A stretch of 64,000 bases of DNA from Maricaulis sp963975345. Lineage in GTDB: Bacteria > Pseudomonadota > Alphaproteobacteria > Caulobacterales > Maricaulaceae. The DNA is taken from assembly GCF_963975345.1 (NCBI RefSeq), contig NZ_CAXBGE010000006.1, forward strand, positions 1 to 64,000. The letters are read 5' to 3'. Positions 16,405-25,392 of the stretch are shown here, one piece after another. Position 1 is the stretch's first letter, and every line of letters starts with the position of its first letter. Both the position numbers and the translations under genes were made by a program. The notes beneath the pieces were generated by a model, which had not been told where the DNA came from, did no database searches, and saw only the letters and a program-made list of their open reading frames with translations.

Positions 16405-17994
16405 CTAAAGATCGAACAACAGACGCTGTGGATCTTCCAGATTATCCTTCACCCGCACCAGCCAAGTGACAGCTTCCTTGCCGTCGACGATGCGATGGTC
16501 ATAGGACAGGGCCAGATACATCATCGGCCGGATCACGACGGCGCCATTCAGCGCCACCGGCCGTTCCTGGATCTTGTGCATGCCGAGAATGCCCGATTGC
16601 GGAGCATTCAGGATCGGCATCGACATCAGCGAGCCATAGACGCCGCCATTCGAGATGGTGAAGCTGGCGCCCTGCATTTCGTCGATGGTCAGCTTGCCGT
16701 CGCGGGCGCGTTTGCCCAGACGGATGATTTCTTTCTCGATCTCGGCCAACGACATCTGGTCGGTATTGCGCACCACCGGCACGACGAGGCCGCGCTCGGT
16801 GCCGACGGCGACGCCGATATCGTAGAAATTCTTGTAGATGATGTCGGTGCCGTCGATCTCGGCATTGACCGAAGGGATATCCTTCAGCGCCGCGACACAG
16901 GCTTTCACGAAGAAGCTCATAAAGCCCAGCTTGACGCCATGCTTGGCGACAAAGGCCTCCTGGTGCGCTTTGCGCGCATCCATGATCGCGCCCATATCGG
17001 CTTCGTTAAAGGTCGTCAGGATGGCGGCGGCGTTCTGGGCATCCTTGAGACGCTTGGCGATGGTCTGGCGCAGGCGGGTCATACGGACGCGCTCTTCGCG
17101 TGGGCCGGTATCGCGTGGTGCTGCGGCCGGGGCCGAAGGGGCGGCTGGTGCGGAAGGGGTCGCAGGCGCGGCGGCTGGGGCAGAGGCGGGCGCAGCGGCA
17201 GCCTGCAGCGCGTCGCCCTTGGTGATGCGACCATCGCGGCCCGTGCCCTCGATGGCACCGGCGTCGAGCTTGTTCTCTTCAATGATGCGGGCGGCCGATG
17301 GCATGGCAATCGCGTCACTTTTTGCGGGCGCATCTGCGGTCGGGGCTGCAGCCGGGGAGGCTGCAGCACCTTCGGTGATCTTCGCCACGGCATCGCCGGG
17401 CGCAACGCTATCGCCCTCGCCGACCATCAGCTCGGCGATCACGCCAGCAACGGGTGACGGGACCTCGACAGCGACCTTGTCGGTCTCAATCTCGACCAAG
17501 GCCTGATCGACCGTGACGGTATCGCCAACCTTGACCAGCCAGGCACCGATTGTGCCCTCGGTGACCGACTCGCCCATTTGCGGCACGGTTGCTTCAACCG
17601 TTTTTCCGCTGGTGTCGGCCGGCGCAGGTTTCGTTTCGGCGGGTTTGGCTTCAGCAGGCTGCGCTTTCGGCGCGGCCGGGGCTTCGGCTTTTGCGGCCTC
17701 GGGCTTTGCGGCTTCAGGCTTTGCAGCTTCGGGGGCAGGCGCAGCGGCAGCGGCTTCGCCCCCGGCGCTAATTGTCGCCAGCTTGGCGCCGATCTCGACC
17801 GTCTCGCCTTCCTCGACAAGGATGGCGCCGATTGTGCCATCACTCTCGGCGCGAACTTCAATCGCGACCTTGTCGGTTTCAAGTTCGACGAGGACGTCAT
17901 CCTTGCGGACCGCATCGCCGGCCTTGACCGACCAGCTGCCGACGGTGGCTTCGGTGACGGATTCGCCGAGTTGTGGAACGGTGATGTCGGTCAT
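16405..17994 (-). CDS. odhB: 2-oxoglutarate dehydrogenase E2, dihydrolipoyl succinyltransferase with two lipoyl domains
   Basis: The succinyltransferase core of the 2-oxoglutarate dehydrogenase complex. It has 529 residues in place of the usual ~400-420 because there are two lipoyl domains: residues ~1-78 with lipoyl-lysine K42 (ETDKVAIEV) and ~131-209 with K173 (ETDKVAVEV), joined by an Ala/Pro/Lys/Glu linker with AAKPEAAKPEA repeats. Next come the subunit-binding domain (MPSAARIIEENKLD, ~230-262) and the catalytic domain with DHRIVDG (499-505). It lies 50 bp downstream of sucA. Two lipoyl domains are common in pyruvate-type E2 but unusual in succinyl-type E2. Confidence 0.96.
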   Translation of the reverse strand: MTDITVPQLGESVTEATVGSWSVKAGDAVRKDDVLVELETDKVAIEVRAESDGTIGAILVEEGETVEIGAKLATISAGGEAAAAAPAPEAAKPEAAKPEAAKAEAPAAPKAQPAEAKPAETKPAPADTSGKTVEATVPQMGESVTEGTIGAWLVKVGDTVTVDQALVEIETDKVAVEVPSPVAGVIAELMVGEGDSVAPGDAVAKITEGAAASPAAAPTADAPAKSDAIAMPSAARIIEENKLDAGAIEGTGRDGRITKGDALQAAAAPASAPAAAPATPSAPAAPSAPAAAPRDTGPREERVRMTRLRQTIAKRLKDAQNAAAILTTFNEADMGAIMDARKAHQEAFVAKHGVKLGFMSFFVKACVAALKDIPSVNAEIDGTDIIYKNFYDIGVAVGTERGLVVPVVRNTDQMSLAEIEKEIIRLGKRARDGKLTIDEMQGASFTISNGGVYGSLMSMPILNAPQSGILGMHKIQERPVALNGAVVIRPMMYLALSYDHRIVDGKEAVTWLVRVKDNLEDPQRLLFDL

Positions 17995-18044
17995 GATTGA
18001 GTCTTTCCTGTTCGCGGTGAGGCGGTTCGTGACGTCGCCGGGCG

Positions 18045-21029
18045 TCAGCCCAGAGCCTCATCGACCAGAGTTTCCTGTTGATGCTTGTGCTTGGCGGCAA
18101 TACCGGTCGCGGTCGAGGCCGAGGCCTGGCGGCCGACATAGACCGGACGCGATGCCGTCCCTTCGAGCTTGCTCAAGACGAATTCGAGATTCGGTTCGAC
18201 GAAGGTCCAATAGCCCATATTGCGGGGCTCTTCCTGACACCAGACGATTTCGGCCTTCGGGAAGCGCGCCAGTTCGGTCAACAGCGCCTTGAACGGGAAG
18301 GGGTAGAGCTGCTCGACCCGCATCAGATAGACATCGTCAATGCCCTTGGTTTCGCGCGCTTCGAGCAGGTCGTAATAGACCTTGCCGGTACACAGAACGA
18401 CGCGCCGGATATCGGCATCGCGCTTCAACTCGGTCGAAGAATGCGAAGCTTCACCCTCGGGCCGTCCGGCCTTGTCGGCATCGTCCCACAACACGCGGTG
18501 GAAGGAGGAGCCCGGCCCCATCGCCTCGAGCGAGGAGACGCAGCGCTTGTGACGCAGCAGGCTCTTGGGCGTCATGATGACCAGCGGTTTGCGGAAACTG
18601 CGGTGAATCTGGCGCCGAAGGATGTGAAAATAATTCGCCGGCGTCGAGCAATTCGCTACCTGCATATTGTCCTGGGCGCATTGCTGCAGAAAACGTTCCG
18701 GGCGGGCCGAGGAATGTTCCGGCCCCTGGCCCTCATAACCATGCGGCAACAGCATCACCAAGCCGGACATGCGCAGCCATTTGCGCTCACCCGAGGAGAT
18801 AAACTGGTCGATGATGACCTGGGCGCCATTGGTGAAATCGCCGAACTGGGCTTCCCACATCACCAGCGTATTGGGCGCCGAGAGCGAATAGCCGTATTCG
18901 AAACCGAGCACGGCCTCTTCCGACAACATCGAATCGACGACGTCATACTTCTTCTGGTCGCCACCGAGATGGTTGAGCAGGGTGTAACGCTCGGCGGTCT
19001 CTTGGTCGATGATGTGCGAATGACGCTGCGAGAACGTGCCGCGGCCACAATCCTGACCCGACAGGCGCACGGGGAAGCCTTCGGTCAGCAGGGTGCCGAA
19101 GGCGAGATGTTCCGCCGTTGACCAGTCAATCCCCTCGCCGGTTTCGATCGCGGTGCGGCGTGCGCCGATGACGCGATCCAGCGTGCGGTGAATATTGATA
19201 CCTTCCGGCACCGTCGTCATCGCCATGCCGACGGCTTTGAGGCGTTCCATCGTGGCGCTGGTTTCGCCCCGGCGGTCATCGCCTTCCGGCAGGCCGAGAC
19301 CCGACCAGCGGCCATCGAGCCAGTCGGCTTTCTCGCGGGTGAAGGTCTTGCCGGTCTCGAATTCGGCTTCGAGGAAGCGGTCAAACTCGGCCGCCATCGC
19401 TTCAACTTCGGCAGCGGTGAGCGAGCCTTCGGCGATCAACCGCTCTTCGTATTTCTGGCGGACCGGCGGCATGTCCTTGATCACCCGATACATGATCGGC
19501 TGGGTGAAGGTCGGATCGTCGCCTTCATTGTGGCCGTAGCGGCGATAGCAGAACATGTCGATCACGACATCCTTGGCGAAGATTTGCCGGTATTCGGTCG
19601 CGATGCGGGTGGCGTGCACTACGGCTTCTGGATCGTCGCCATTGACGTGGAAGATCGGGGCCTGGACCATCAGCGCCACGTCGGACGGGTAAGGGCTCGA
19701 GCGGCTATCCTTGGGATCGGTGGTGAAGCCGATCTGGTTATTGACGATGAAATGGATCGCGCCACCCGTGCGGTGCCCGCGCAGGCCCGACAGGCCGAGA
19801 CATTCCGTCACGACACCCTGACCGGCAAAGGCAGCATCGCCGTGCAGAAGCAGCGGCAGGACTTTGGTGCGCGGCGTACCGGCCAGCTCGCGGCAATTCT
19901 GTTCCTGCTTGGCGCGCGCCTTGCCGAGCACGACCGGATTGACGGCCTCAAGGTGAGACGGGTTGGCGGTCAGCGAGAGGTGGACGGTATTGCCGTCGAA
20001 TTCCCGGTCAGACGAGGCGCCGAGATGGTATTTGACGTCACCGGAACCGAATTCTTCCTCGCCCTGAGTATTGCCCCCCTGGAATTCGTGGAAAATCTGG
20101 TGATAGGGCTTGCCCATCACGGCGCCGAGCACGTTGAGACGGCCACGGTGTGGCATGCCGATAATGATGTCGTCGACACCCATGGCGCCGCCGCGCTTGA
20201 TGATCTGCTCCAGCGCCGGGATCATCGCCTCGCCGCCATCGGCACCGAAACGCTTGGTGCCGGGATAACGCTTGTGCAGGAATTGCTCGAAGCGCTCGGT
20301 TTCCATCAGCTTGCCGAGAATGGCGCGCTTGCCGTCAATCGTGAAGCGGATCTCCTTGTCCGGTCCTTCGAAGCGCTCCTGCAGCCAGGATTTCTCCTCC
20401 GGATTGGAGATGTGCATGAATTCAATGCCGACCGGGCCGCAATAGGTGCGGCGTAGAATGTCCAGCATCTCGCCTGGCGTCGCGGTTTCGAGGCCGAGAT
20501 AGCCGTCGATGAAGACGCTCTCGTCCATCGCGGCGCCGTCAAAGCCATAGGTCGCCGGATCAAGCTCGGGCTGGGCTCCGAAATCGGACAGGCCCAATGG
20601 ATCGAGATCGGCTGCCAGGTGGCCGCGCATGCGATAGGCACGGATCATCATGATGGCGCGGATCGAGGCCTGGGTTGCCTTGCGGATCGCAGCGGGATCG
20701 GCCTGCGGCGCGGTGCGCGTCACATGCTCCGCGACCTTCTCGACCATCGCCGCCTCATCGGCCCCGATATCACCGAGTGCAGAGACCATTTCGCCATTGG
20801 CCCGTGGTGGCCAACCGGCCCGCTTCCAGCTCGGCCCGGCAGCAGCGCGCGCCGCATCCGCCGGCGCATCGCCCATCGCGGCGAAGAATTGTCGCCAACT
20901 GTCAGGAACACTCGCCGGGTCGGCCGCATAGGCGGCGGCCATCTGCTCGAGATAAACGGCGTTGGCGCCCTGCAGGAAAGACGTATCCAGGAAGGACTGA
21001 TTGTCGGAGGAGCGGGTCTGGTCAGACAT
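18045..21029 (-). CDS. sucA: 2-oxoglutarate dehydrogenase E1 component
   Basis: The thiamine-diphosphate-dependent decarboxylase of the 2-oxoglutarate dehydrogenase complex. The 994-residue product has the short N-terminal E2-contact segment (NQSFLDTSFLQGANAVYLE), the GMPHRGRLNVLG region, thiamine/magnesium-binding motifs around GDAAFAGQGVV and FIVNNQIGFTT, and the C-terminal transketolase-like half (HGYEGQGPEHSSARPERFL). The start is set at ATG 21029 (MSDQTRSS), where family homology begins; the frame stays open to 21095. A terminator separates it from sucD upstream, so it must have its own promoter in 21030-21170. Confidence 0.97.
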   Translation of the reverse strand: MSDQTRSSDNQSFLDTSFLQGANAVYLEQMAAAYAADPASVPDSWRQFFAAMGDAPADAARAAAGPSWKRAGWPPRANGEMVSALGDIGADEAAMVEKVAEHVTRTAPQADPAAIRKATQASIRAIMMIRAYRMRGHLAADLDPLGLSDFGAQPELDPATYGFDGAAMDESVFIDGYLGLETATPGEMLDILRRTYCGPVGIEFMHISNPEEKSWLQERFEGPDKEIRFTIDGKRAILGKLMETERFEQFLHKRYPGTKRFGADGGEAMIPALEQIIKRGGAMGVDDIIIGMPHRGRLNVLGAVMGKPYHQIFHEFQGGNTQGEEEFGSGDVKYHLGASSDREFDGNTVHLSLTANPSHLEAVNPVVLGKARAKQEQNCRELAGTPRTKVLPLLLHGDAAFAGQGVVTECLGLSGLRGHRTGGAIHFIVNNQIGFTTDPKDSRSSPYPSDVALMVQAPIFHVNGDDPEAVVHATRIATEYRQIFAKDVVIDMFCYRRYGHNEGDDPTFTQPIMYRVIKDMPPVRQKYEERLIAEGSLTAAEVEAMAAEFDRFLEAEFETGKTFTREKADWLDGRWSGLGLPEGDDRRGETSATMERLKAVGMAMTTVPEGINIHRTLDRVIGARRTAIETGEGIDWSTAEHLAFGTLLTEGFPVRLSGQDCGRGTFSQRHSHIIDQETAERYTLLNHLGGDQKKYDVVDSMLSEEAVLGFEYGYSLSAPNTLVMWEAQFGDFTNGAQVIIDQFISSGERKWLRMSGLVMLLPHGYEGQGPEHSSARPERFLQQCAQDNMQVANCSTPANYFHILRRQIHRSFRKPLVIMTPKSLLRHKRCVSSLEAMGPGSSFHRVLWDDADKAGRPEGEASHSSTELKRDADIRRVVLCTGKVYYDLLEARETKGIDDVYLMRVEQLYPFPFKALLTELARFPKAEIVWCQEEPRNMGYWTFVEPNLEFVLSKLEGTASRPVYVGRQASASTATGIAAKHKHQQETLVDEALG

Positions 21030-21170
21030 GGGGGGAAATGGCCTGATATCGCAAAAAGATTCGTAAGGGACTAAGCCGATACGGTTAACAACCATCTATG
21101 GCCGTTCTGTGGAGAACAGAAGCCTTGCGCAGGCTTCTGGTGCCAACTTGCTGACAGGCGAGCCAGACAC

Positions 21171-21207
21171 AAAAAAGCCGCGCCGGGACTAACCCGCACG
21201 CGGCTTG
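21171..21207 (-). terminator. Rho-independent terminator after sucD
   Basis: Read on the minus strand, an 8-bp arm AAGCCGCG pairs with CGCGGCTT around an inner GGG/CCC stem, and the second arm runs into six T. This is a strong intrinsic terminator 21 bp past the sucD stop. It separates the sucCD transcript from sucA. Confidence 0.85.
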
Positions 21208-21227
21208 TTCGAGTTGTTTTGAAAAAG

Positions 21228-22136
21228 CTAGCCCTTGAGGACTTCCGCCAGCGTCGTGCCCAGCCGCGCTGGGCTCGGTGACACCGTGATGCCGGCCGAC
21301 TTCATGGCTTCGATCTTGCCTTCTGCGCCGCCCTTGCCGCCGGACACGATGGCGCCGGCATGGCCCATGGTGCGGCCTGCGGGTGCGGTGACCCCGGCGA
21401 TGAAGCCGACGATGGGCTTGGAACGGCCCTTCCTGGCTTCATCCTTGAGGAATTGCGCGGCGTCTTCTTCAGCCGAGCCGCCGATCTCGCCGATCATGAT
21501 CATCGACTTGGTTTCCGGGTCGGCGAGGAAAAGCTCGAGGATATCGATGAATTCCGTGCCCTTGACCGGGTCGCCGCCAATGCCGACAGCGGTGGTCTGG
21601 CCAAGGCCGACCTGGCTGGTCTGGAACACGGCTTCATAGGTCAGCGTGCCGGAGCGGGAAACAACGCCGACCGAGCCCTTCTTGAAGATCGAGCCCGGCA
21701 TGATGCCGATCTTGCACTCTTCAGGCGTCAGAACACCCGGGCAATTGGGGCCGAGCAGGCGGGATTTGGAGCCTTCGAGCCGCGCCTTGACCTGAACCAT
21801 GTCGAGCACCGGAATGCCCTCGGTGATGCAGACGATGAAGGGGATTTCCGCCTCGATCGCTTCGATGATCGCGGCGCCAGCCCCTGAAGGCGGCACATAG
21901 ATCACCGAGGCATCGGCCTTGGTGGCGTCGCGAGCTTCGGCCACAGTGGCGAAGATCGGCAAGCTTGCCGCGCCCTCAACGCCGGACGACCAGGTCTCGC
22001 CACCCTTTTTCGGGTGCACGCCGCCAACCATCTTGGTGCCGTAATAGGCCAAAGCCTGTTCGGTGTGGAAAGTGCCGGTCTTGCCGGTCAGGCCCTGGAC
22101 GATAATCCGGGTGTCTTTATTGACGAGGATCGACAT
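21228..22136 (-). CDS. sucD: Succinyl-CoA synthetase alpha subunit
   Basis: The CoA-binding, phosphohistidine-bearing subunit of succinyl-CoA synthetase, which makes ATP or GTP from succinyl-CoA. The 302-residue product shows the CoA-binding Rossmann start (RIIVQGLTGKTGTFHTEQAL), LLGPNCPGVLTPEE, and the active-site histidine in GRTMGHAGAIVSGG. Its ATG directly follows the sucC stop (TAGATG), with a GGAGG site inside the sucC end 8 nt upstream, so the two are translated together. Confidence 0.97.
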   Translation of the reverse strand: MSILVNKDTRIIVQGLTGKTGTFHTEQALAYYGTKMVGGVHPKKGGETWSSGVEGAASLPIFATVAEARDATKADASVIYVPPSGAGAAIIEAIEAEIPFIVCITEGIPVLDMVQVKARLEGSKSRLLGPNCPGVLTPEECKIGIMPGSIFKKGSVGVVSRSGTLTYEAVFQTSQVGLGQTTAVGIGGDPVKGTEFIDILELFLADPETKSMIMIGEIGGSAEEDAAQFLKDEARKGRSKPIVGFIAGVTAPAGRTMGHAGAIVSGGKGGAEGKIEAMKSAGITVSPSPARLGTTLAEVLKG

Positions 22137-23336
22137 CTAATTGGCCTCCTTCACGGCGGCGACAATTTTCTGGGCCGCGTCGTCGAGATCGTCCGCAGCG
22201 ATCACATTGAGACCGGATTCATTGATGATTTTCTTGCCGAGCGCGACATTCGTGCCCTCGAGGCGCACGACGAGCGGCACTTGCAGGCCGACTTCCTTCA
22301 CCGCGGCGACGACGCCCTCGGCGATGACGTCACAGCGCATGATGCCGCCGAAGATATTGACCAGAATGCCTTTGACGTTGGGATCAGCGGTGATGATCTT
22401 GAAGGCCGCCGTGACTTTCTCGGTCGTGGCACCGCCACCGACATCGAGGAAGTTGGCCGGCTCGGCGCCATAGAGCTTGATGATGTCCATCGTTGCCATG
22501 GCGAGGCCGGCACCATTGACCATGCAGCCGATATCGCCATCGAGGGCGACATAGGCGAGATCATGCTTGGAGGCTTCAATTTCCTTGGCGTCTTCTTCGG
22601 TCGTGTCACGCAATTCCATGATGTCGGGATGGCGGAACAGGGCGTTGCCGTCGAAGGAGACCTTGGCGTCGAGCACCCGCAAATGACCGTCTTTCATCAC
22701 GATCAGCGGATTGACCTCGAGCATGCTCATGTCCTTCTCGGTGAAGGCCTTGTAGAGAATTTTCGCCAGCGAGCCCATATCGGCCTTCGCATCGCCCGTC
22801 AGCTTAAGCGCGGCAGAAATCTTGTCGGCATCGGCGTCGGTGACACCTTTGAGCGGCTCGATATCCAGCGTCTGGATCTTTTCCGGGGTCGAATGCGCGA
22901 CTTCCTCGATATCCATCCCGCCTTCGGTCGAGACCACGAAAGCGACCTTGCCGGTTTCGCGATTGACCAGGATGGAGAGATAGAGTTCGCGTTCGATGTC
23001 AGCGCCGTCCTCGATGTAGAGGCGGTTGACCTGTTTGCCGGCCGGGCCGGTCTGGTGGGTCACCAGCGTATTGCCGAGCATTTCCTTCGCGTTCTTGACC
23101 ACATCCTCTTTCGAGAAGGCGAGGCGAACGCCGCCCTTGGCGTCGGGGCCCAATTCCTTGAACTTGCCCTTGCCGCGCCCGCCGGCATGGATCTGGGATT
23201 TCACGACCCAGAGCGGCCCGGGCAGCTTGTCGGCGGCGGCTTTGGCCTCGTCGGCAGAGAAAATCGCAACGCCTTCGGCAACCGGTGCGCCAAAGCTTTT
23301 CAGGACGGCTTTCGCCTGATGTTCATGAATATTCAT
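22137..23336 (-). CDS. sucC: Succinyl-CoA synthetase beta subunit
   Basis: The nucleotide-binding, ATP-grasp subunit of succinyl-CoA synthetase. The 399-residue product starts MNIHEHQAKAVLKSFG, typical of the family, and shows the ATP-grasp region (WVVKSQIHAGGRGKGKF), metal-binding LEVNPLIV and the C-terminal GGIMRCDVIAEGVVAAVKE. It is first in the sucCD pair and presumably has its promoter in 23337-23440. A long open frame on the opposite strand (22014-23372) is a composition artefact of this gene. Confidence 0.97.
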   Translation of the reverse strand: MNIHEHQAKAVLKSFGAPVAEGVAIFSADEAKAAADKLPGPLWVVKSQIHAGGRGKGKFKELGPDAKGGVRLAFSKEDVVKNAKEMLGNTLVTHQTGPAGKQVNRLYIEDGADIERELYLSILVNRETGKVAFVVSTEGGMDIEEVAHSTPEKIQTLDIEPLKGVTDADADKISAALKLTGDAKADMGSLAKILYKAFTEKDMSMLEVNPLIVMKDGHLRVLDAKVSFDGNALFRHPDIMELRDTTEEDAKEIEASKHDLAYVALDGDIGCMVNGAGLAMATMDIIKLYGAEPANFLDVGGGATTEKVTAAFKIITADPNVKGILVNIFGGIMRCDVIAEGVVAAVKEVGLQVPLVVRLEGTNVALGKKIINESGLNVIAADDLDDAAQKIVAAVKEAN

Positions 23337-23440
23337 GTGTGTGGGCCTCGCGGGGGAGAGATCGACAAATAGGCCGGGTGGGACCCGCCTTATAACACCC
23401 GCCCGCCTCAGCGCAACGCCTTGGCGCGGGCCGGATTCAC

Positions 23441-24751
23441 TCAGAGATGAACCACATGCGCCTCATCGTCCAATGATACAGGCCTGTGAACGATGTCGTT
23501 GAATTCCAGCGCTTGGTCTGGTGCCGGCATGGGTTGGTCGGGTCCGATCAGATCGCCACTGAACAGGCGCACGCCAGCGCTGACCGAAGCGCCGAGCAGG
23601 GCGGCGCTCTCGATCTGGGTCAGGAATGTGTCGGCCTTGAGGTTCTGGGCCGAGGTCACCAGCCCGAGCACAGCCTGGATGGTCGCGGTCGAGACCTCGC
23701 CATCACCGAGCCGGTGGGGGATCTCGGTCCCGAAAATGCCGATGCCGCTGCCCTCGAACCGGCGCAGATCCGAAACGCCATACGGCAGGCGCGCGATGAT
23801 TTTCGCCCCGAAGGGCATCATCGAGCGAAATAATTCCTGCATTTGCGCCACCGGTGCCCCGTCGGGAATCGCATCGATCCGCAACTGGAAGTGACGCCGA
23901 ATCGGCACGGGCACCGATTGCAGAATGGCAAAATAGCTCATCCGTTCGGATAGCGAGGAGATAGTGTCGTAATGTACCGGCACGATAATGCCGCAACTAC
24001 CTCCTTCTGCGTGTACGTGCTGGAAGCCGCGCTGCGCCGCGACGGCGACGGAATGGTCGAGCAAGCGGTTGAGCGGCCTGGAATCGAGCACTGTAAATGT
24101 GTCACGGCCATAGGCCGGCCAGCCATTGATCACCCGCCGGGCCACGCAAAGATGGTGCGTGACAGCATTATTGCGCGCGTCCCAGCAGGGTTTGAACACG
24201 ATTTCGTCCCAAGGGGTGGCGTGCGTCTTGGTAGCCGATTGGGTCCAGCGCGGCGGCGCCGGAGTGCTTACCGTTTCCGGCTCGGATTCAGCCCAGGCCG
24301 GCGGGTCTCCATCAACAGGTGCATTCGCGCGGGTAGGCGGATTTGGCTCGGCCTCCTGCGGCTGGGCTTGAGCAATGATTTCAAGAAATTCCTCAGCCGA
24401 GACGCTGCGAGATTCGCCGACGAGCTTCAGCGTTTTCAGCGTCTGGTCGCCGAGGAAGAACGCGGAGAGTTCGGTGGAAATCTCGGTGACTTTCTGCGCC
24501 GCTGCATCCCCACTCAAGGCGCTGAAGATAATCAGGAACCCGCCTTGGCAGCGGAATACGACATCGTCCGGGTCCAACCGTTTCTCGATGAAATGGGCGC
24601 TGACATCATAAATCTTGGCGCGCAAATTGAGCCAGTCCGGGCCAGCCTTTTGCTTTATTTCCTCAAGATTGAGGAATTGAAACTGGCCCATCTCGACATT
24701 CGCGCGACCCGCGAGTGCCAGTTTGAGCTTCATTTTGAGTTCGGGCTGCAT
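23441..24751 (-). CDS. Degenerate GGDEF/EAL-like protein
   Basis: A 436-residue protein whose layout recalls a diguanylate cyclase/phosphodiesterase but whose active motifs are gone. Residues ~55-75 read RLDPDDVVFRCQGGFLIIF where a GGDEF domain would have R-x-GGDEF. After an Ala/Pro-rich linker, FKPCWDARNNAVTHHLCVAR (~186-205) corresponds to the start of an EAL domain (yQPI-type), without the EAL motif itself. It is probably non-enzymatic, serving as a binding or scaffold protein, if the family assignment holds. It lies downstream of the bufferin/DoxX genes but is separated by ~126 bp. Confidence 0.65.
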   Translation of the reverse strand: MQPELKMKLKLALAGRANVEMGQFQFLNLEEIKQKAGPDWLNLRAKIYDVSAHFIEKRLDPDDVVFRCQGGFLIIFSALSGDAAAQKVTEISTELSAFFLGDQTLKTLKLVGESRSVSAEEFLEIIAQAQPQEAEPNPPTRANAPVDGDPPAWAESEPETVSTPAPPRWTQSATKTHATPWDEIVFKPCWDARNNAVTHHLCVARRVINGWPAYGRDTFTVLDSRPLNRLLDHSVAVAAQRGFQHVHAEGGSCGIIVPVHYDTISSLSERMSYFAILQSVPVPIRRHFQLRIDAIPDGAPVAQMQELFRSMMPFGAKIIARLPYGVSDLRRFEGSGIGIFGTEIPHRLGDGEVSTATIQAVLGLVTSAQNLKADTFLTQIESAALLGASVSAGVRLFSGDLIGPDQPMPAPDQALEFNDIVHRPVSLDDEAHVVHL

Positions 24752-24877
24752 TACCGGCCGGCATCCTCACAAGACTCGCCTAAAGGGAGTGAGCCGAGAA
24801 TGCCGTTGGAGGTATTGAAAAACCGTAAGCCCCGCTGGGCCGAGACCTGGCGTACTGCAAGCGCAAGCGCTGCGGCC

Positions 24878-25306
24878 CTAGCGCAGCGTCGCCATAATCG
24901 CCCCGTCGATTGAGACGCTGCCGCCGCCGCGGACGGCCAAGTAGAAAGCCAGAGCGCCATACACCGCCGCGCTCGTCCAAGCTTGTGGAGCAATCCACCA
25001 GGCGAAAACCGCCGCAGCCAGCAACAGGACCAGACCCACCAGCCGGGTCAAAAAGCCCACCGCCAGCATGACCGCAGCCAAATGCGCGCCCCAGACGGCG
25101 ATCTGGGCCAATTGTACCGGGGTCACAAAGGGTACGGCCCAAATCTGGGCGGCACTCACCGCCGACGGCACGACATCGGGCCAGTCGGCCGCATAGGCGC
25201 GGCCCCAGACCCACAGGCCGGGAATGAGTGACCAGCGCAGCGCTGCACCAACAATCCAGTCCGGCATGAAGCGTTCCGCGCGCGCTGTCGTTTCAATGTC
25301 CTGCAT
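24878..25306 (-). CDS. DoxX-like membrane protein (second copy)
   Basis: A 142-residue protein with about four membrane helices, of the DoxX-like type; GGGSVSIDG near the C-terminus is a common ending in this family (compare GPGRVSIDH in the neighbouring DoxX protein). DoxX-type proteins often accompany bufferin operons as the fourth gene. Here a second DoxX gene follows the first after an 86 bp gap, perhaps from duplication. The redox or membrane role of these proteins is not settled. Confidence 0.8.
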   Translation of the reverse strand: MQDIETTARAERFMPDWIVGAALRWSLIPGLWVWGRAYAADWPDVVPSAVSAAQIWAVPFVTPVQLAQIAVWGAHLAAVMLAVGFLTRLVGLVLLLAAAVFAWWIAPQAWTSAAVYGALAFYLAVRGGGSVSIDGAIMATLR

Positions 25307-25392
25307 GCCCGCCCCCGATACCCCATGCCTTCATCGAAGGCCGTCTGGTGGCAAGCATGCCCGCCACGCCGGACGCTGGCAATCGGATGCAC

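Noticed and set aside
19188..20456. 422-codon plus-strand open frame opposite sucA
   Set aside because: Antisense shadow of sucA, with no motif or start signal.
22014..23372. 452-codon open frame on the plus strand opposite sucC
   Set aside because: It is exactly antisense to sucCD, a well-supported pair, and its product is rich in His/Asp/Gly as expected from the opposite frame of GC-rich genes.
24751..24993. 80-codon minus-strand frame between the degenerate GGDEF/EAL and DoxX genes
   Set aside because: Overlaps the DoxX gene in another frame and has shadow-like composition.
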